Origin: Zoogloeaceae bacterium
Lineage (GTDB): Bacteria > Pseudomonadota > Gammaproteobacteria > Burkholderiales > Rhodocyclaceae
DNA: 64,000 nucleotides
NCBI GenBank assembly: GCA_024235675.1
Contig: JACKLZ010000001.1
Span: 620,001 to 684,000, forward strand
Direction: 5' to 3'
The translations under genes were made by a program, and so were the position numbers. The notes under the pieces were generated by a model. The model made no database searches. It was not told where the DNA came from and worked only from the letters and a program-made list of their open reading frames with translations. Positions 26,982 through 36,210 of this stretch are shown here, piece by piece (position 1 is the first letter of the stretch; every line of letters starts with the position of its first letter).

Positions 26982-29582
26982 ATGAACCCCGGGCGTTTCG
27001 CGCCGACGCGCCTGCGGACGGCATTGATCGGCTTGGTCATCGCCGTCCAGTGCCTGACCATCCTTGGCCTTGCCTTGGCGAGCTGGCACTGGCTCACCCC
27101 CGACCCAACCGGAACACCTGCCGACTACGACAGCTATTGGTCGCGCATGCTGCTCGTCGGCGTCATCGCCGTCGTCCTGTCGGGACTGATCGTCGCGCTC
27201 GCCACCGAACCGCTCATCCGCCGGCTTCAGCACCTTCGTGAAGCCGGCAAACGCTTCGCCAAAGGACAGCTCAAAGTCCGCATCCAGGACGACGCGGCCG
27301 ACGAAATCGGCGAGCTCGGTCGCAGTTTTGACCAGATGGCCGAGCAACTCGCCCATCAGTTCAGACGCATGCGCGGCAAGGATGCCCGCCTGTCGCTGGT
27401 CATCGAAGGCACCTCGGACGGCATCTGGGACTGGGACCTGCTGGCCAACGAAGTGTATTTTTCGCCGCGTTTCCGCAAATTGCTCGGCTACACCGACGAA
27501 GCCGAGTTTCGACGCGGCTTTTTCTTTTCAACGGCCCTGCACCCCGACGACCGGGATCGTGTTCTTTCCGCCCAATACGCCCACCTCGAACACCGAACAC
27601 CATTCGACGAGTCCTACCGTCTGCGTTGCCGGGACGGCAACTACCGCTGGTTTCGTGGTCGCGGCCAGGCGCGCTGGAACAAGGAAGGCAAGGCCGACCG
27701 CTACGCCGGCTCGATCACCGACATCCAGGCACAAAAGCAGTCCGAAGCGGCCCGACGTGAGAGCGAAGAGCGCCTCTACTACGCGATCCGGGGCTCATCA
27801 GATGGCATCTGGGACTGGAACCTGCGGCTAGACCGCTACTACATGTCGCCCCGTTACAAGCAGTTGCTCGGCTATCGCGACGATGAACTCCCCAATCAGC
27901 GCGATCGCTTTCTGACACTGATCCACCCCGATGATCGGGAGCGAATCGAAACGGCTGTGGCGACGCACTTCAACACGCGCGAGCCTTACGATGTGCTGTG
28001 CCGGCTCCGCCACAAGGACGGCGGCTATCGCTGGTTCCGCCACCGTGGCGAGGCGGTGTGGGATGACGCTGGCGAAGTCGTCCGCTTCGCTGGCGCAAGC
28101 AGCGATGTCACCGAGCAACGCCAGGCGCAGGAGAGTGTTCGTGCGCTGCTGACCGAAAAACAGGCCATTCTGGACAATGTGCCGGTCGGCATCGTGTTTG
28201 TCGAAAACCAGCGCGTCGCCAATGCCAATCAGCGTTTTGTGGAATGGTTCGCGCCGCCGGGAGAGTCCGTCTCCGGCGAGTCGCTCTCACAGCTCGGGCT
28301 GCAGCACCTGCACCTCGACCCCGGTGAGTCGCAAATGACACGTGAAATGCAGCTCGCCCGCCACGACGGCTCCCGGCGCTGGTTTTACGTCACAGGCCGC
28401 TTGATCAAACCTGACGATCCCGAGGCCGGCGCCCTGTGGATCCTTGCCGACACCACCGACCTGAAAGCCACCAGCGCCGCCTTGCGCGACGCCCACGGCC
28501 TGTCCGATGCCGTGGTCAAGAGCCTGCCCGGTGTCTTTTTCCTGCTCGAAGCGAGCGGCCGCATCCTTCGCTGGAACCACAACCTCGAGAACGTGACCGG
28601 CACACCCCCCGATCAGATGGAGCACCTCATCATCCGGAGCCTCTTTCATCCGGACGATCGCCTCGCGTTTCAGGGCGCGCTGATGCAGGCATTGCGTACC
28701 GAACACGCCACCATCGAAGCGCGCTTGAGTGCCGCCGATGAGGGCGGCATCCCGCACGTATTCACCATCATCCGGGTCGAGCTTCAGGGGGTGAGCCATC
28801 TGGTCGGCGTCGGTGTGGACATCAGCGAACGACTTGCCGCCGAGCGCGAAGTCCAGGCGCTCAACACCGCGCTCGAGACACGCGTGCGCGAACGCACAGC
28901 CGAGCTCACGGTCGCCAATCAGGAGCTCGAATCGTTCAGCTATTCGGTATCTCACGATCTGAGCGCGCCGCTGAGGGGCATCGACGGCTTCTCACGCATG
29001 CTCGAAGAAGACTATCGCCCGCAACTGGACCCAAACGCGCTGGACTATCTTCAGCGCATTCGCAGCGCCACACACCGCATGCAGCAGCTCATTGACGATC
29101 TGCTCAAGCTCTCGCGCGTGACACGCGACGAGATGCACCGGTCGGACTTCAACCTGGCTGCGCTTGTCCACGACATCGCAACAGAACTTCGTCAGGAACA
29201 GCCAGAACGAAGGGTCGCGCTCACCGTGCCGGATGAGCTCCTCGTCCATGGCGACCGAAACCTGCTGCGCATCGCCATGAGCAATCTTATTCGTAATGCA
29301 TGGAAGTTCACGAGCCAGAACGCCGCGGCACAGCTGGAAATTGGTTGCTTGCAGCAAGATGGCGAGACGGTGTATTTTGCAAAGGACAACGGCGCCGGCT
29401 TTGATATGCGCTATGCCGGCAAACTGTTCAGCGCATTCCAGCGCCTGCATCGCGAATCGGACTACCCGGGCACCGGCATCGGACTGGCAACGGTCAGCCG
29501 GATTATCCATCGCCACGGTGGCCGCGTCTGGGCCGACGCACAGGTCGGTTGCGGCGCCACCTTTTTCTTTACCCTCGGCTGA
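26982..29582 (+). CDS. Membrane sensor histidine kinase with HAMP and four PAS-like domains
   Basis: 866-residue kinase. Two membrane segments (about 13-35 and 55-76) enclose a short periplasmic loop of roughly 20 residues, too small for a typical ligand domain. A HAMP domain follows at about 77-130. Four PAS/PAC units come next: about 135-252 and 262-378 (both with GxSDGIWDW starts and RWFRxRG PAC ends), then 390-495 and 505-617. A short coiled coil leads to the HisKA domain with the phosphorylated His658 in SFSYSVSHDLSAPLRGIDGF. The HATPase domain has NLIRNAWKF, DNGAGFDM and GTGIGLATVSRI. The H-box resembles phytochrome-type kinases. The sensed signal is unknown. The next gene is a single-domain receiver, a likely phosphate acceptor. 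Confidence 0.9.
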   Translation: MNPGRFAPTRLRTALIGLVIAVQCLTILGLALASWHWLTPDPTGTPADYDSYWSRMLLVGVIAVVLSGLIVALATEPLIRRLQHLREAGKRFAKGQLKVRIQDDAADEIGELGRSFDQMAEQLAHQFRRMRGKDARLSLVIEGTSDGIWDWDLLANEVYFSPRFRKLLGYTDEAEFRRGFFFSTALHPDDRDRVLSAQYAHLEHRTPFDESYRLRCRDGNYRWFRGRGQARWNKEGKADRYAGSITDIQAQKQSEAARRESEERLYYAIRGSSDGIWDWNLRLDRYYMSPRYKQLLGYRDDELPNQRDRFLTLIHPDDRERIETAVATHFNTREPYDVLCRLRHKDGGYRWFRHRGEAVWDDAGEVVRFAGASSDVTEQRQAQESVRALLTEKQAILDNVPVGIVFVENQRVANANQRFVEWFAPPGESVSGESLSQLGLQHLHLDPGESQMTREMQLARHDGSRRWFYVTGRLIKPDDPEAGALWILADTTDLKATSAALRDAHGLSDAVVKSLPGVFFLLEASGRILRWNHNLENVTGTPPDQMEHLIIRSLFHPDDRLAFQGALMQALRTEHATIEARLSAADEGGIPHVFTIIRVELQGVSHLVGVGVDISERLAAEREVQALNTALETRVRERTAELTVANQELESFSYSVSHDLSAPLRGIDGFSRMLEEDYRPQLDPNALDYLQRIRSATHRMQQLIDDLLKLSRVTRDEMHRSDFNLAALVHDIATELRQEQPERRVALTVPDELLVHGDRNLLRIAMSNLIRNAWKFTSQNAAAQLEIGCLQQDGETVYFAKDNGAGFDMRYAGKLFSAFQRLHRESDYPGTGIGLATVSRIIHRHGGRVWADAQVGCGATFFFTLG

Positions 29583-29608
29583 GTCACTTGCCGAGTTCAG
29601 GAGTACGC

Positions 29609-30067
29609 ATGCCCACCGAGCGCCCTATTCTTCTCGTTGAAGATAACCCGGACGATGAAGCTCTTACTTTGCGGGCTTTCAGCAAAAACAAGATCCCCAA
29701 CCCGGTCGTTGTCGCCCGCGACGGCGTTGAGGCGCTGGACTATCTCTTTGGCACAGGCAGTCACGAGGGAAAGAAAAGCAATCCCGTGCCGGCGGTCATT
29801 TTGCTGGATCTGAAGTTGCCGCGCATCGACGGCCTGGAGGTGTTGCGCCGCATTCGCGCCAACGAGGCAACGGCGTTGTTGCCGGTGGTTGTGCTCACTA
29901 CTTCCAAGGAACAGCAGGACATCACCGAAGCCTATCGCCTGGGGGCGAACAGCTACATCCGAAAACCCGTCGACTTCGAACGCTTCATCCAGGCCGTGGG
30001 CCAGCTCGGGGTGTATTGGCTGTCGCTGAACGAATCCTCGGAGCCGGCACCCGGCACGGGCAACTGA
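29609..30067 (+). CDS. Single-domain response regulator (Rcp1-like receiver)
   Basis: 152 residues consisting of one receiver domain and no output domain. The acidic pair E11/D12 (in LLVEDNPDDEALT), the phospho-acceptor D67 (VILLDLKLPRIDG), the conserved Thr/Ser region VVLTTSKE and the Lys in YIRKPVDF are all present. The NPDDE N-terminus, long beta-alpha insert and IDGLEVLRRIR resemble the Rcp1 family that pairs with phytochrome-like kinases. A CAGGAG ribosome binding site precedes the start, 27 bases after the kinase stop. It is therefore probably the kinase's partner. How the signal leaves this protein is not encoded here. Confidence 0.9.
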   Translation: MPTERPILLVEDNPDDEALTLRAFSKNKIPNPVVVARDGVEALDYLFGTGSHEGKKSNPVPAVILLDLKLPRIDGLEVLRRIRANEATALLPVVVLTTSKEQQDITEAYRLGANSYIRKPVDFERFIQAVGQLGVYWLSLNESSEPAPGTGN

Positions 30068-30086
30068 GCGCCCCTCAAGCTCGCGC

Positions 30087-30281
30087 TCAGGCGACCTCGT
30101 CGATCCAGGCCTGCTGGATGCCTTCGAGAATCCGTTCGCCACAGCGACCCGGATCGTCATTGAACTCGGGTAGCGCGAGCACCCAGTTCATCAGATCGAC
30201 AAAATTCACTTTGGTCGGGTCCACCTCGGGATGGGCGTCCGACAGTTGAATGGCAATCTCTTCGACTTCGGTCCACTTCAT
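30087..30281 (-). CDS. iscX: Fe-S assembly protein IscX
   Basis: Small acidic protein of 64 residues (MKWTEVEEIAIQLSDAHPEV start) that binds IscS and iron and tunes desulfurase activity. The family blocks FVDLMNWVLALPEF and GERILEGIQQAWIDE are present. Its ATG overlaps the fdx stop by four bases. It is the last gene of the isc operon and converges with the receiver gene. Confidence 0.96.
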   Translation of the reverse strand: MKWTEVEEIAIQLSDAHPEVDPTKVNFVDLMNWVLALPEFNDDPGRCGERILEGIQQAWIDEVA

Positions 30282-30622
30282 CCGTGCTTGCCCTCGCTGA
30301 CCATGTTGATGGTGTATTTCGGAATCTCGACCGTCAGCGGCGTGTCGCGAACGAGCGCCTGGCACGACAGGCGCGAGGTCGGCTCCAGCCCCCAGGCGCG
30401 ATCGAGCAAGTCGTCTTCGAGCTCTTCGGCGCCCTCAAGCGAGGCATAGCCCTCACGCACGATGACGTGGCAGGTTGTGCATGCACAGCTTTTTTCACAG
30501 GCGTGCTCGATGGCAATGCCGTTGGCGAGCAGGCTGTCACAGATCGACGTCCCCGGACTGGCCTCCAGCACCGCCCCTTCCGGGCACAATTCCACATGCG
30601 GCAACACGACTATCTGCGTCAT
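30278..30622 (-). CDS. fdx: ISC-type [2Fe-2S] ferredoxin
   Basis: Electron donor for Fe-S cluster assembly, 114 residues. The cluster ligands lie in HACEKSCACTTCHV (first, third and fourth Cys) plus the distal Cys in RLSCQALV. The adrenodoxin-like region EEDD-type (AEELEDDLLDRAWGL) matches the family. It is separated from hscA by one base and overlaps iscX. Confidence 0.97.
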   Translation of the reverse strand: MTQIVVLPHVELCPEGAVLEASPGTSICDSLLANGIAIEHACEKSCACTTCHVIVREGYASLEGAEELEDDLLDRAWGLEPTSRLSCQALVRDTPLTVEIPKYTINMVSEGKHG

Positions 30623-30623
30623 T

Positions 30624-32492
30624 TCAAACCTTCAGTTCATTGATCTTGTGGCCGGCCAGCGCCGTCCGAATGCTCTTGTCCATGCGTCGCGCGGCAAACG
30701 CATCGGTCTGTCGACTCAAGCCGTCCAGCGCCTTGCGGAGTGCCTTGGCGTCGGTCCCGGCAACCGCCTGGCGCAGCGCTTCCATGGCCGCGTCAATGCC
30801 TGCACGCTCCTGCGCGTCGAGCAAGACGCCATCGGCCAGCAGGGCTTGTTGCACGGCCTCGAGCAGGCGCTCGCCCTCCACCTGCAGTTCGCGCAGCGCA
30901 CGCGCCCTGGCGTCTTCACCGGCGTTTTCAAAGCCCGCCTTGAGCATGTCCGCAATCTCGTCGTCGGCCAGCCCGTAGGATGGCTTGACCACCACCTGCG
31001 CCTCGACGCCCGATGACATCTCACGCGCGGTGACGGCCAGCAAGCCGTCGGCGTCGACCTGATAGCTCACCCGAATGCGTGCCGCCCCCGCCGTCATGGG
31101 CGGAATGCCGCGGAGCTCGAAACGTGCCAGTGAACGGCAGTTCGACACCAATTCCCGCTCACCCTGCACTACATGAATGGCCATGGCGGTCTGGCCGTCC
31201 TTGAAGGTTGTGAACTCCTGCGCTTTGGCGATCGGAATCGTCGAATTGCGCGGCACGATCTTCTCGACCAGGCCGCCCATGGTTTCGATGCCGAGCGACA
31301 GCGGAATCACATCGAGCAGCAGCCAGTCATCGTCGGCCGTGCGATTGCCGGCCAGCACATTGGCCTGCATGGCCGCACCGAGCGCAACCACTTTGTCTGG
31401 GTCCAGATTGGTCAGCGGCGACTGGCCGAAAAATTCGCCCACCGCCTGCTGCAGATGCAGCATGCGGGTCGCGCCGCCGACCATCACCACACCTTTGACC
31501 TCATCCACCGACAGGTCGGCATCGCGCAAAGCCTTGCGTACCGGCGCCAGCGTCTTGTTGACCAGGGGGCGGGTGATATCGACGAAGGTTTCGCGTGCGA
31601 GCGTCAGGTCGACCTCATCGCCGGTACTCAAGGTGACCCGGATCTGCGCTTCTTCTTCGCTGCTCAAGCGCTCCTTGGCTCGGCGGGCCAGCGCCTGGAG
31701 ACGTCGTGCGTCGCTGTCCGATACCGGGGCGACGCCCGACTGATCGAGAATCCAGCAAAACACACGGTGGTCGAAATCATCGCCGCCCAAGGATGCGTCA
31801 CCATTGGTCGACATGACCTCGAAAACGCCACGCGAGAGCTTGAGAATCGAAATATCAAAGGTGCCGCCGCCCAGATCATAAATGGCGTAGACGCCTTCAG
31901 AGGCGTTCTCGAGGCCGTAGGCCACCGCTGCAGCGGTGGGCTCGTTGAGCAGCCGGAGCACGTTCAAACCCGCGAGCCGCGCCGCATCCTTGGTCGCCTG
32001 ACGCTGGGCGTCATCGAAATACGCCGGCACGGTAATCACGGCACCCACCAGCGGACCACCGAGACTGGCTTCGGCGCGCTCGCGCAAGTGCTTCAGAATC
32101 TCGGCGGAGACTTCAACCGGCGTCTTGACGCCGGCGGCCGTACGAAATCGCAGCATGCCTTCGGTGTCGACGAAGTCGTAGGGCATCGATTCGATGTGCG
32201 TCACGTCCTTGACGCCCCGGCCCATGAATCGTTTGACCGACACCAGCGTGTTGCGCGGGTCATCCACCTGAAAAGCCTGAGCACCGCGCCCCACCAGCGT
32301 CGCACCTGCGCGCGGGTAATGCACCACAGAGGGCAGCATCGAACGGCCTTCGGCATCATTGAGGCAGACGGCGATTCCGTTGCGCACCGAGGCGACCAGC
32401 GAATTTGTGGTGCCCAGATCGATCCCGACCGCGAGACGATGCTCATGCGGTGCCGTCGATTCGCCGGGTTCTTGTAGTTGTAGCAAAGCCAT
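30624..32492 (-). CDS. hscA: Fe-S assembly chaperone HscA (Hsp70 family)
   Basis: Specialised Hsp70 that releases the cluster from IscU using ATP. The 622 residues include the phosphate-1 motif VGIDLGTTNSLVAS, the connect region IYDLGGGTFDISIL, VMVGGATRM and a substrate-binding domain beginning near GIETMGGLVEKIVPRN. The shorter C-terminal lid and the link to hscB and iscU distinguish it from DnaK. Its ATG overlaps the hscB stop by one base. Confidence 0.97.
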   Translation of the reverse strand: MALLQLQEPGESTAPHEHRLAVGIDLGTTNSLVASVRNGIAVCLNDAEGRSMLPSVVHYPRAGATLVGRGAQAFQVDDPRNTLVSVKRFMGRGVKDVTHIESMPYDFVDTEGMLRFRTAAGVKTPVEVSAEILKHLRERAEASLGGPLVGAVITVPAYFDDAQRQATKDAARLAGLNVLRLLNEPTAAAVAYGLENASEGVYAIYDLGGGTFDISILKLSRGVFEVMSTNGDASLGGDDFDHRVFCWILDQSGVAPVSDSDARRLQALARRAKERLSSEEEAQIRVTLSTGDEVDLTLARETFVDITRPLVNKTLAPVRKALRDADLSVDEVKGVVMVGGATRMLHLQQAVGEFFGQSPLTNLDPDKVVALGAAMQANVLAGNRTADDDWLLLDVIPLSLGIETMGGLVEKIVPRNSTIPIAKAQEFTTFKDGQTAMAIHVVQGERELVSNCRSLARFELRGIPPMTAGAARIRVSYQVDADGLLAVTAREMSSGVEAQVVVKPSYGLADDEIADMLKAGFENAGEDARARALRELQVEGERLLEAVQQALLADGVLLDAQERAGIDAAMEALRQAVAGTDAKALRKALDGLSRQTDAFAARRMDKSIRTALAGHKINELKV

Positions 32493-33022
32493 CAGTCTTC
32501 CAGCGCTTCGAGCGCGTCGTCGATTTCTATCTGGAGTTTTTCGATAAACATCAGACGGCGTACGGTATCGGCGGCCAGTTCGCCATCGGTCACATCGCCG
32601 GCAAGTTGGCCCGACAAATTCTGATGAAGCTCACGCTCATGCAGGTCGAGGCGCTGGCGCATGTGCTCGAGGTCGCTCACATCACCGCCCTCGCGGGCTT
32701 CTTCGACGCCCTCGCGCCATTCCATCTGCTCCATCAGGAAGGCCGGCGCCATCGCGGTATTGGTTTCGATGCCGGCATCGACGCCGCGCAGCGACAACAG
32801 ATAGCGCGCGCGCAGCAGCGGCTTGCGCAAGGTCCGATAGGCTTCGTTGACGTGTGTCGCCCACTGCATCGAAACGCGCTTTTCAGCGTCCGAGCGGTGG
32901 GCGTGGCGATCAGGATGCACCTGCGCCTGGCAGTCGCGATACGCCTGCTCCAGGCGGTCCCTGTCGATATCGAAGCCTTGCGGCAAACCAAACAGCGAGA
33001 AATAGTCTTGCTGAAGATCCAT
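32492..33022 (-). CDS. hscB: Co-chaperone HscB (J-domain)
   Basis: J-protein that brings IscU to HscA and stimulates its ATPase. The 176 residues open with YFSLFGLPQGFDIDRDRLE. The HPD tripeptide lies in QVHPDRHAH. A three-helix C-terminal IscU-binding domain follows (EWREGVEEAREGGD onward). It overlaps hscA by one base and follows iscA by 22 bases. Confidence 0.97.
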   Translation of the reverse strand: MDLQQDYFSLFGLPQGFDIDRDRLEQAYRDCQAQVHPDRHAHRSDAEKRVSMQWATHVNEAYRTLRKPLLRARYLLSLRGVDAGIETNTAMAPAFLMEQMEWREGVEEAREGGDVSDLEHMRQRLDLHERELHQNLSGQLAGDVTDGELAADTVRRLMFIEKLQIEIDDALEALED

Positions 33023-33044
33023 AAATCAGACGCCTCAGCAAAGA

Positions 33045-33368
33045 TCAGACATTAAAGCTCTCGCCGCACCCGCACTCGTCCTTGACGTTAGGGTTCTTGA
33101 ACTTGAACCCCTCATTGAGCCCTTCACGCACGAAGTCGAGCTCGGTGCCGTCCATGTACGGCAGGCTCTTCGGGTCGACCAGCACCTTCACCCCGCGACA
33201 TTCGAAAATGATGTCTTCGGGCGCAGCCTCGTCGGCGAATTCCAGCTTGTATGCCATGCCGGAACACCCCGAGGTTTTGACGCCCAGACGGATACCGACG
33301 CCCTTGCCACGTTTTTCGATGAAGCGCGCCACGTGATCCGCTGCGCGCTCAGACAGAGTGATTGCCAT
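33045..33368 (-). CDS. iscA: A-type Fe-S carrier IscA
   Basis: Cluster carrier that hands Fe-S clusters to client enzymes. The 107 residues contain the three conserved Cys, one in KTSGCSGMAYKLEF and two in the C-terminal CGCGESF. An AAGGAG ribosome binding site is present. It follows iscU by 11 bases. Confidence 0.97.
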   Translation of the reverse strand: MAITLSERAADHVARFIEKRGKGVGIRLGVKTSGCSGMAYKLEFADEAAPEDIIFECRGVKVLVDPKSLPYMDGTELDFVREGLNEGFKFKNPNVKDECGCGESFNV

Positions 33369-33379
33369 CGACCGACTCC

Positions 33380-33772
33380 TTATTCGCCTTTTGCTTCCTG
33401 GTGCTTGCGATAGTCCGCAACAGCGGCCTTGATCGCATCTTCAGCCAGGATTGAGCAGTGAATTTTGACCGGCGGCAGTGCCAGCTCTTCGGCAATTGCC
33501 GTGTTCTTGATGTCCAGCGCCTCGTCGAGGGACTTGCCCTTGACCCATTCGGTCACCAGCGAACTGGACGCAATGGCCGAGCCACAGCCGTAGGTCTTGA
33601 ACTTCGCGTCTTCGATCACGCCCTGACCATTGACCTTGATCTGCAGCTTCATGACGTCGCCACAGGCCGGTGCGCCAACCATGCCCGTGCCTACGCCAGC
33701 CTCATCTTTACCGAAGGCGCCCACGTTGCGCGGGTTTTCGTAATGATCCAGCACTTTTTCGCTATAAGCCAT
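33380..33772 (-). CDS. iscU: Fe-S cluster scaffold IscU
   Basis: Scaffold on which the cluster is built. The 130 residues carry the three ligand Cys: GAPACGDVMKL, YGCGSAIASS and IHCSILAEDA. The HscA recognition motif LPPVK lies just before the last Cys. The N-terminus MAYSEKVLDHYENPRNVG is diagnostic. An AGGAG ribosome binding site precedes it. It lies 19 bases after iscS. Confidence 0.98.
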   Translation of the reverse strand: MAYSEKVLDHYENPRNVGAFGKDEAGVGTGMVGAPACGDVMKLQIKVNGQGVIEDAKFKTYGCGSAIASSSLVTEWVKGKSLDEALDIKNTAIAEELALPPVKIHCSILAEDAIKAAVADYRKHQEAKGE

Positions 33773-33791
33773 GTTCTATTCTCCTGTCAGC

Positions 33792-35003
33792 TCAGTGGGC
33801 CGCCCACTGCACGGTATTCAGATCCACCCCGTCCTGCACCATCTCCCACAGGGGCGATAATTCACGCAGCTTGCTGATCTTCCGATGCAACAGGTCAATG
33901 GTGAAATCCACTTCTTCTTCCGTCGTGAAGCGGCCGATCGAGAAACGGATCGAGCTGTGGGCCAGCTCATCGTTCCGACCCAGCGCACGCAATACGTATG
34001 AGGGTTCCAGACTGGCCGAGGTACAGGCCGATCCGCTCGACACCGCTACATCCTTGATCGCCATGATCAGCGACTCGCCTTCCACGTAGGCGAAGGAAAT
34101 ATTGAGGTTGTGCGGCACGCGATGGGTGATGTCGCCGTTCACATAGGTCGCTTCGATATCGGTCAAGCCGTTCATCAGCTTGTCGCGCAGCAGACCAATG
34201 CGCACATTCTCGGTCGCCATCTCTTCGCGCGCCAGACGGAAGGCCACGCCCATGCCGACGATCTGATGTGCCGCCAGCGTGCCCGAGCGCATGCCGCGCT
34301 CGTGGCCACCGCCGTGCATCTGGGCAATCAGGCGCACCCGCGGCTTGCGACGCACATATAGCGCGCCGATGCCTTTCGGGCCATAGGTCTTGTGCGCCGA
34401 GAAGGACATCAGGTCGACCTTCAGCTTCTGCAGGTCGATGTCCACCTTGCCGGTTGCCTGTGCCGCATCCACGTGGAAGATGATGCCGCGCTCGCGGCAG
34501 ATCTCGCCAATCTCTTCGATGGGCTGAACCACGCCGACTTCGTTGTTGACCATCATCACCGACACGACCGTGGTGTCGTCACGCAAGGCCGCACGGAACG
34601 CATCCAGATTGAGCAAGCCGTCTTCCTGAACGTCGAGGTAGGTCACCTCGAAGCCTTGCCGCTCGAGCTCACGACAGGTATCCAACACCGCCTTGTGCTC
34701 GGTCTTGAGCGTAATGATGTGCTTGCCCTTGCTCTGATAGAACTGGGCCGCGCCCTTGATCGCCAGGTTGTCGGACTCGGTCGCGCCGGAGGTCCACACG
34801 ATTTCTTTCGGGTCGGCATTGACCAGTGCCGCCACGTCGGCACGCGCCAGCTCGACCGCTTTCTCGGCCTCCCAGCCGTAAGCATGCGACCGGCTTGCGG
34901 GGTTGCCAAAATGTTCGCTCAGATACGGAATCATCGCCTCGACCACGCGGGGGTCGATCGGCGTGGTCGCCGAATAATCGAGATAAATCGGGAACTTCAA
35001 CAT
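33792..35003 (-). CDS. iscS: Cysteine desulfurase IscS
   Basis: PLP enzyme converting cysteine to alanine and delivering persulfide sulfur to IscU, tRNA thiolation and other acceptors. The 403 residues include the PLP lysine in SFSAHKTYGPKGIGAL and the active Cys loop SGSACTSASLEPSYVL. They also include the C-terminal HSSIRFSIGRFTTEEEVD typical of IscS proper. A GGAGAG ribosome binding site is present. It follows the second desulfurase by 47 bases. Confidence 0.98.
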   Translation of the reverse strand: MLKFPIYLDYSATTPIDPRVVEAMIPYLSEHFGNPASRSHAYGWEAEKAVELARADVAALVNADPKEIVWTSGATESDNLAIKGAAQFYQSKGKHIITLKTEHKAVLDTCRELERQGFEVTYLDVQEDGLLNLDAFRAALRDDTTVVSVMMVNNEVGVVQPIEEIGEICRERGIIFHVDAAQATGKVDIDLQKLKVDLMSFSAHKTYGPKGIGALYVRRKPRVRLIAQMHGGGHERGMRSGTLAAHQIVGMGVAFRLAREEMATENVRIGLLRDKLMNGLTDIEATYVNGDITHRVPHNLNISFAYVEGESLIMAIKDVAVSSGSACTSASLEPSYVLRALGRNDELAHSSIRFSIGRFTTEEEVDFTIDLLHRKISKLRELSPLWEMVQDGVDLNTVQWAAH

Positions 35004-35050
35004 TCACTCTCTCCGTCCGGGCCATCGCAGCCCACTCGTTTTCTGTTCAA

Positions 35051-36199
35051 TCAGTTCGCCATGGCCGTGAGGCCACGCAATGTGTTCAATTCTTCCGACA
35101 AGGCACCGACAAAACGGTCTACCTCGTCCAGCATCGTCGCCCGACCCACGCTGACGCGAATCGCGCCGCGCGCCACGTCGGGCGCTACACCCATCGCCAG
35201 TAACGTTTTCGACGGCTCCGGATTCGCGCTGGAGCACGCCGAACCGCTCGCACACGCGAAGCCCGCCCGATCCAGCTTGCCGACCAGCGTTTCGCCGTCG
35301 ACGCCCGAAAAGGCGAAAAAACTGGTCCCGGCCAAGCGCGCTGCACCGGCCGAAAATACCGTTGCGCCAAGGCGACCAAGCCCTTCCTCAAGACTTTCCT
35401 TGAGTTGGGCCAAGCGCAAAGCGTCAGTCACGCGCCGTGATTCTGCCAGTTCACAGGCCAGACCAAAACCCACAATTGCAGCAAGGTTTTCAGTTCCGGA
35501 GCGCAAACCACGTTCCTGGCCCCCGCCATCGATCAAGGGCGCAAGCTCAACTCGCTTGTCCACGACCAGCGCACCCACGCCAATCGGGCCATAAATCTTG
35601 TGGGCCGACACGGTCAGCGCATTCACGCCGAGACCGCGAAAATCGACCGGCACCTTGCCCAGCGCTTGCACCGCATCGGTATGGATGCGGGCACCCTGCG
35701 AACGCGCCTTTGAAGCCAGCGACTCAATGTCCTGAAGCACGCCGGTTTCGTTGTTGGCCAGCATGATCGACACCAACTGCGGCCGCACCGACAACTTCTC
35801 GGCAAAGTCAGCCGCGTCAATGACGCCTTGCGCATCAACACCAATTTCGTCAAACGCCCAACCCTGCTTTACCAAGCGCCGCGCCGACTCCCGTACACAC
35901 GGGTGCTCAATCGCGCTCACCGCAACGCGCCCTGGCTTCAACATGGCCGCCGCGCCCTTGAGGAACAGATTGTTCGCCTCAGACCCGCCGCTGGTGAAAA
36001 CCACCTCTGTCGGGTGTGCGCCAAGCGCCGCAGCGACTTGCGCACGCGCCGTATCGATTGCGGCACGGGCATGGCGACCATATTCATGTCGGCTCGACGC
36101 ATTACCAAATCGCTCACCGAGGTAAGGCAACATCGCCTCACGCACCTGCGGATCGAGCGGCGTCGTCGCGTTGTGATCGAGATACACCGGGGCAAACAT
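35051..36199 (-). CDS. Second cysteine desulfurase (NifS/IscS-like) between iscR and iscS
   Basis: PLP-dependent class V aminotransferase of 382 residues, clearly diverged from the neighbouring IscS. The start region reads VYLDHNATTPLDP. The PLP lysine lies in VSAHKIYGPIGVGAL and the active Cys in GFACASGSACSSANPEPSKTLL. The catalytic residues therefore look intact. An ATG at 36199 is preferred over the TTG at 36208, which lies two bases after the iscR stop. Being inside the IscR-controlled operon it probably also makes persulfide. It could supply a different acceptor from IscS, but its specific role cannot be read from the sequence. A nifS-like name is avoided because no nif genes are present here. 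Confidence 0.85.
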   Translation of the reverse strand: MFAPVYLDHNATTPLDPQVREAMLPYLGERFGNASSRHEYGRHARAAIDTARAQVAAALGAHPTEVVFTSGGSEANNLFLKGAAAMLKPGRVAVSAIEHPCVRESARRLVKQGWAFDEIGVDAQGVIDAADFAEKLSVRPQLVSIMLANNETGVLQDIESLASKARSQGARIHTDAVQALGKVPVDFRGLGVNALTVSAHKIYGPIGVGALVVDKRVELAPLIDGGGQERGLRSGTENLAAIVGFGLACELAESRRVTDALRLAQLKESLEEGLGRLGATVFSAGAARLAGTSFFAFSGVDGETLVGKLDRAGFACASGSACSSANPEPSKTLLAMGVAPDVARGAIRVSVGRATMLDEVDRFVGALSEELNTLRGLTAMAN

Positions 36200-36210
36200 G
36201 GGCTGCAAAC

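Noticed and set aside
33458..34089. Plus-strand frames antisense to iscU and iscS
   Set aside because: Shadows of strongly conserved isc genes.
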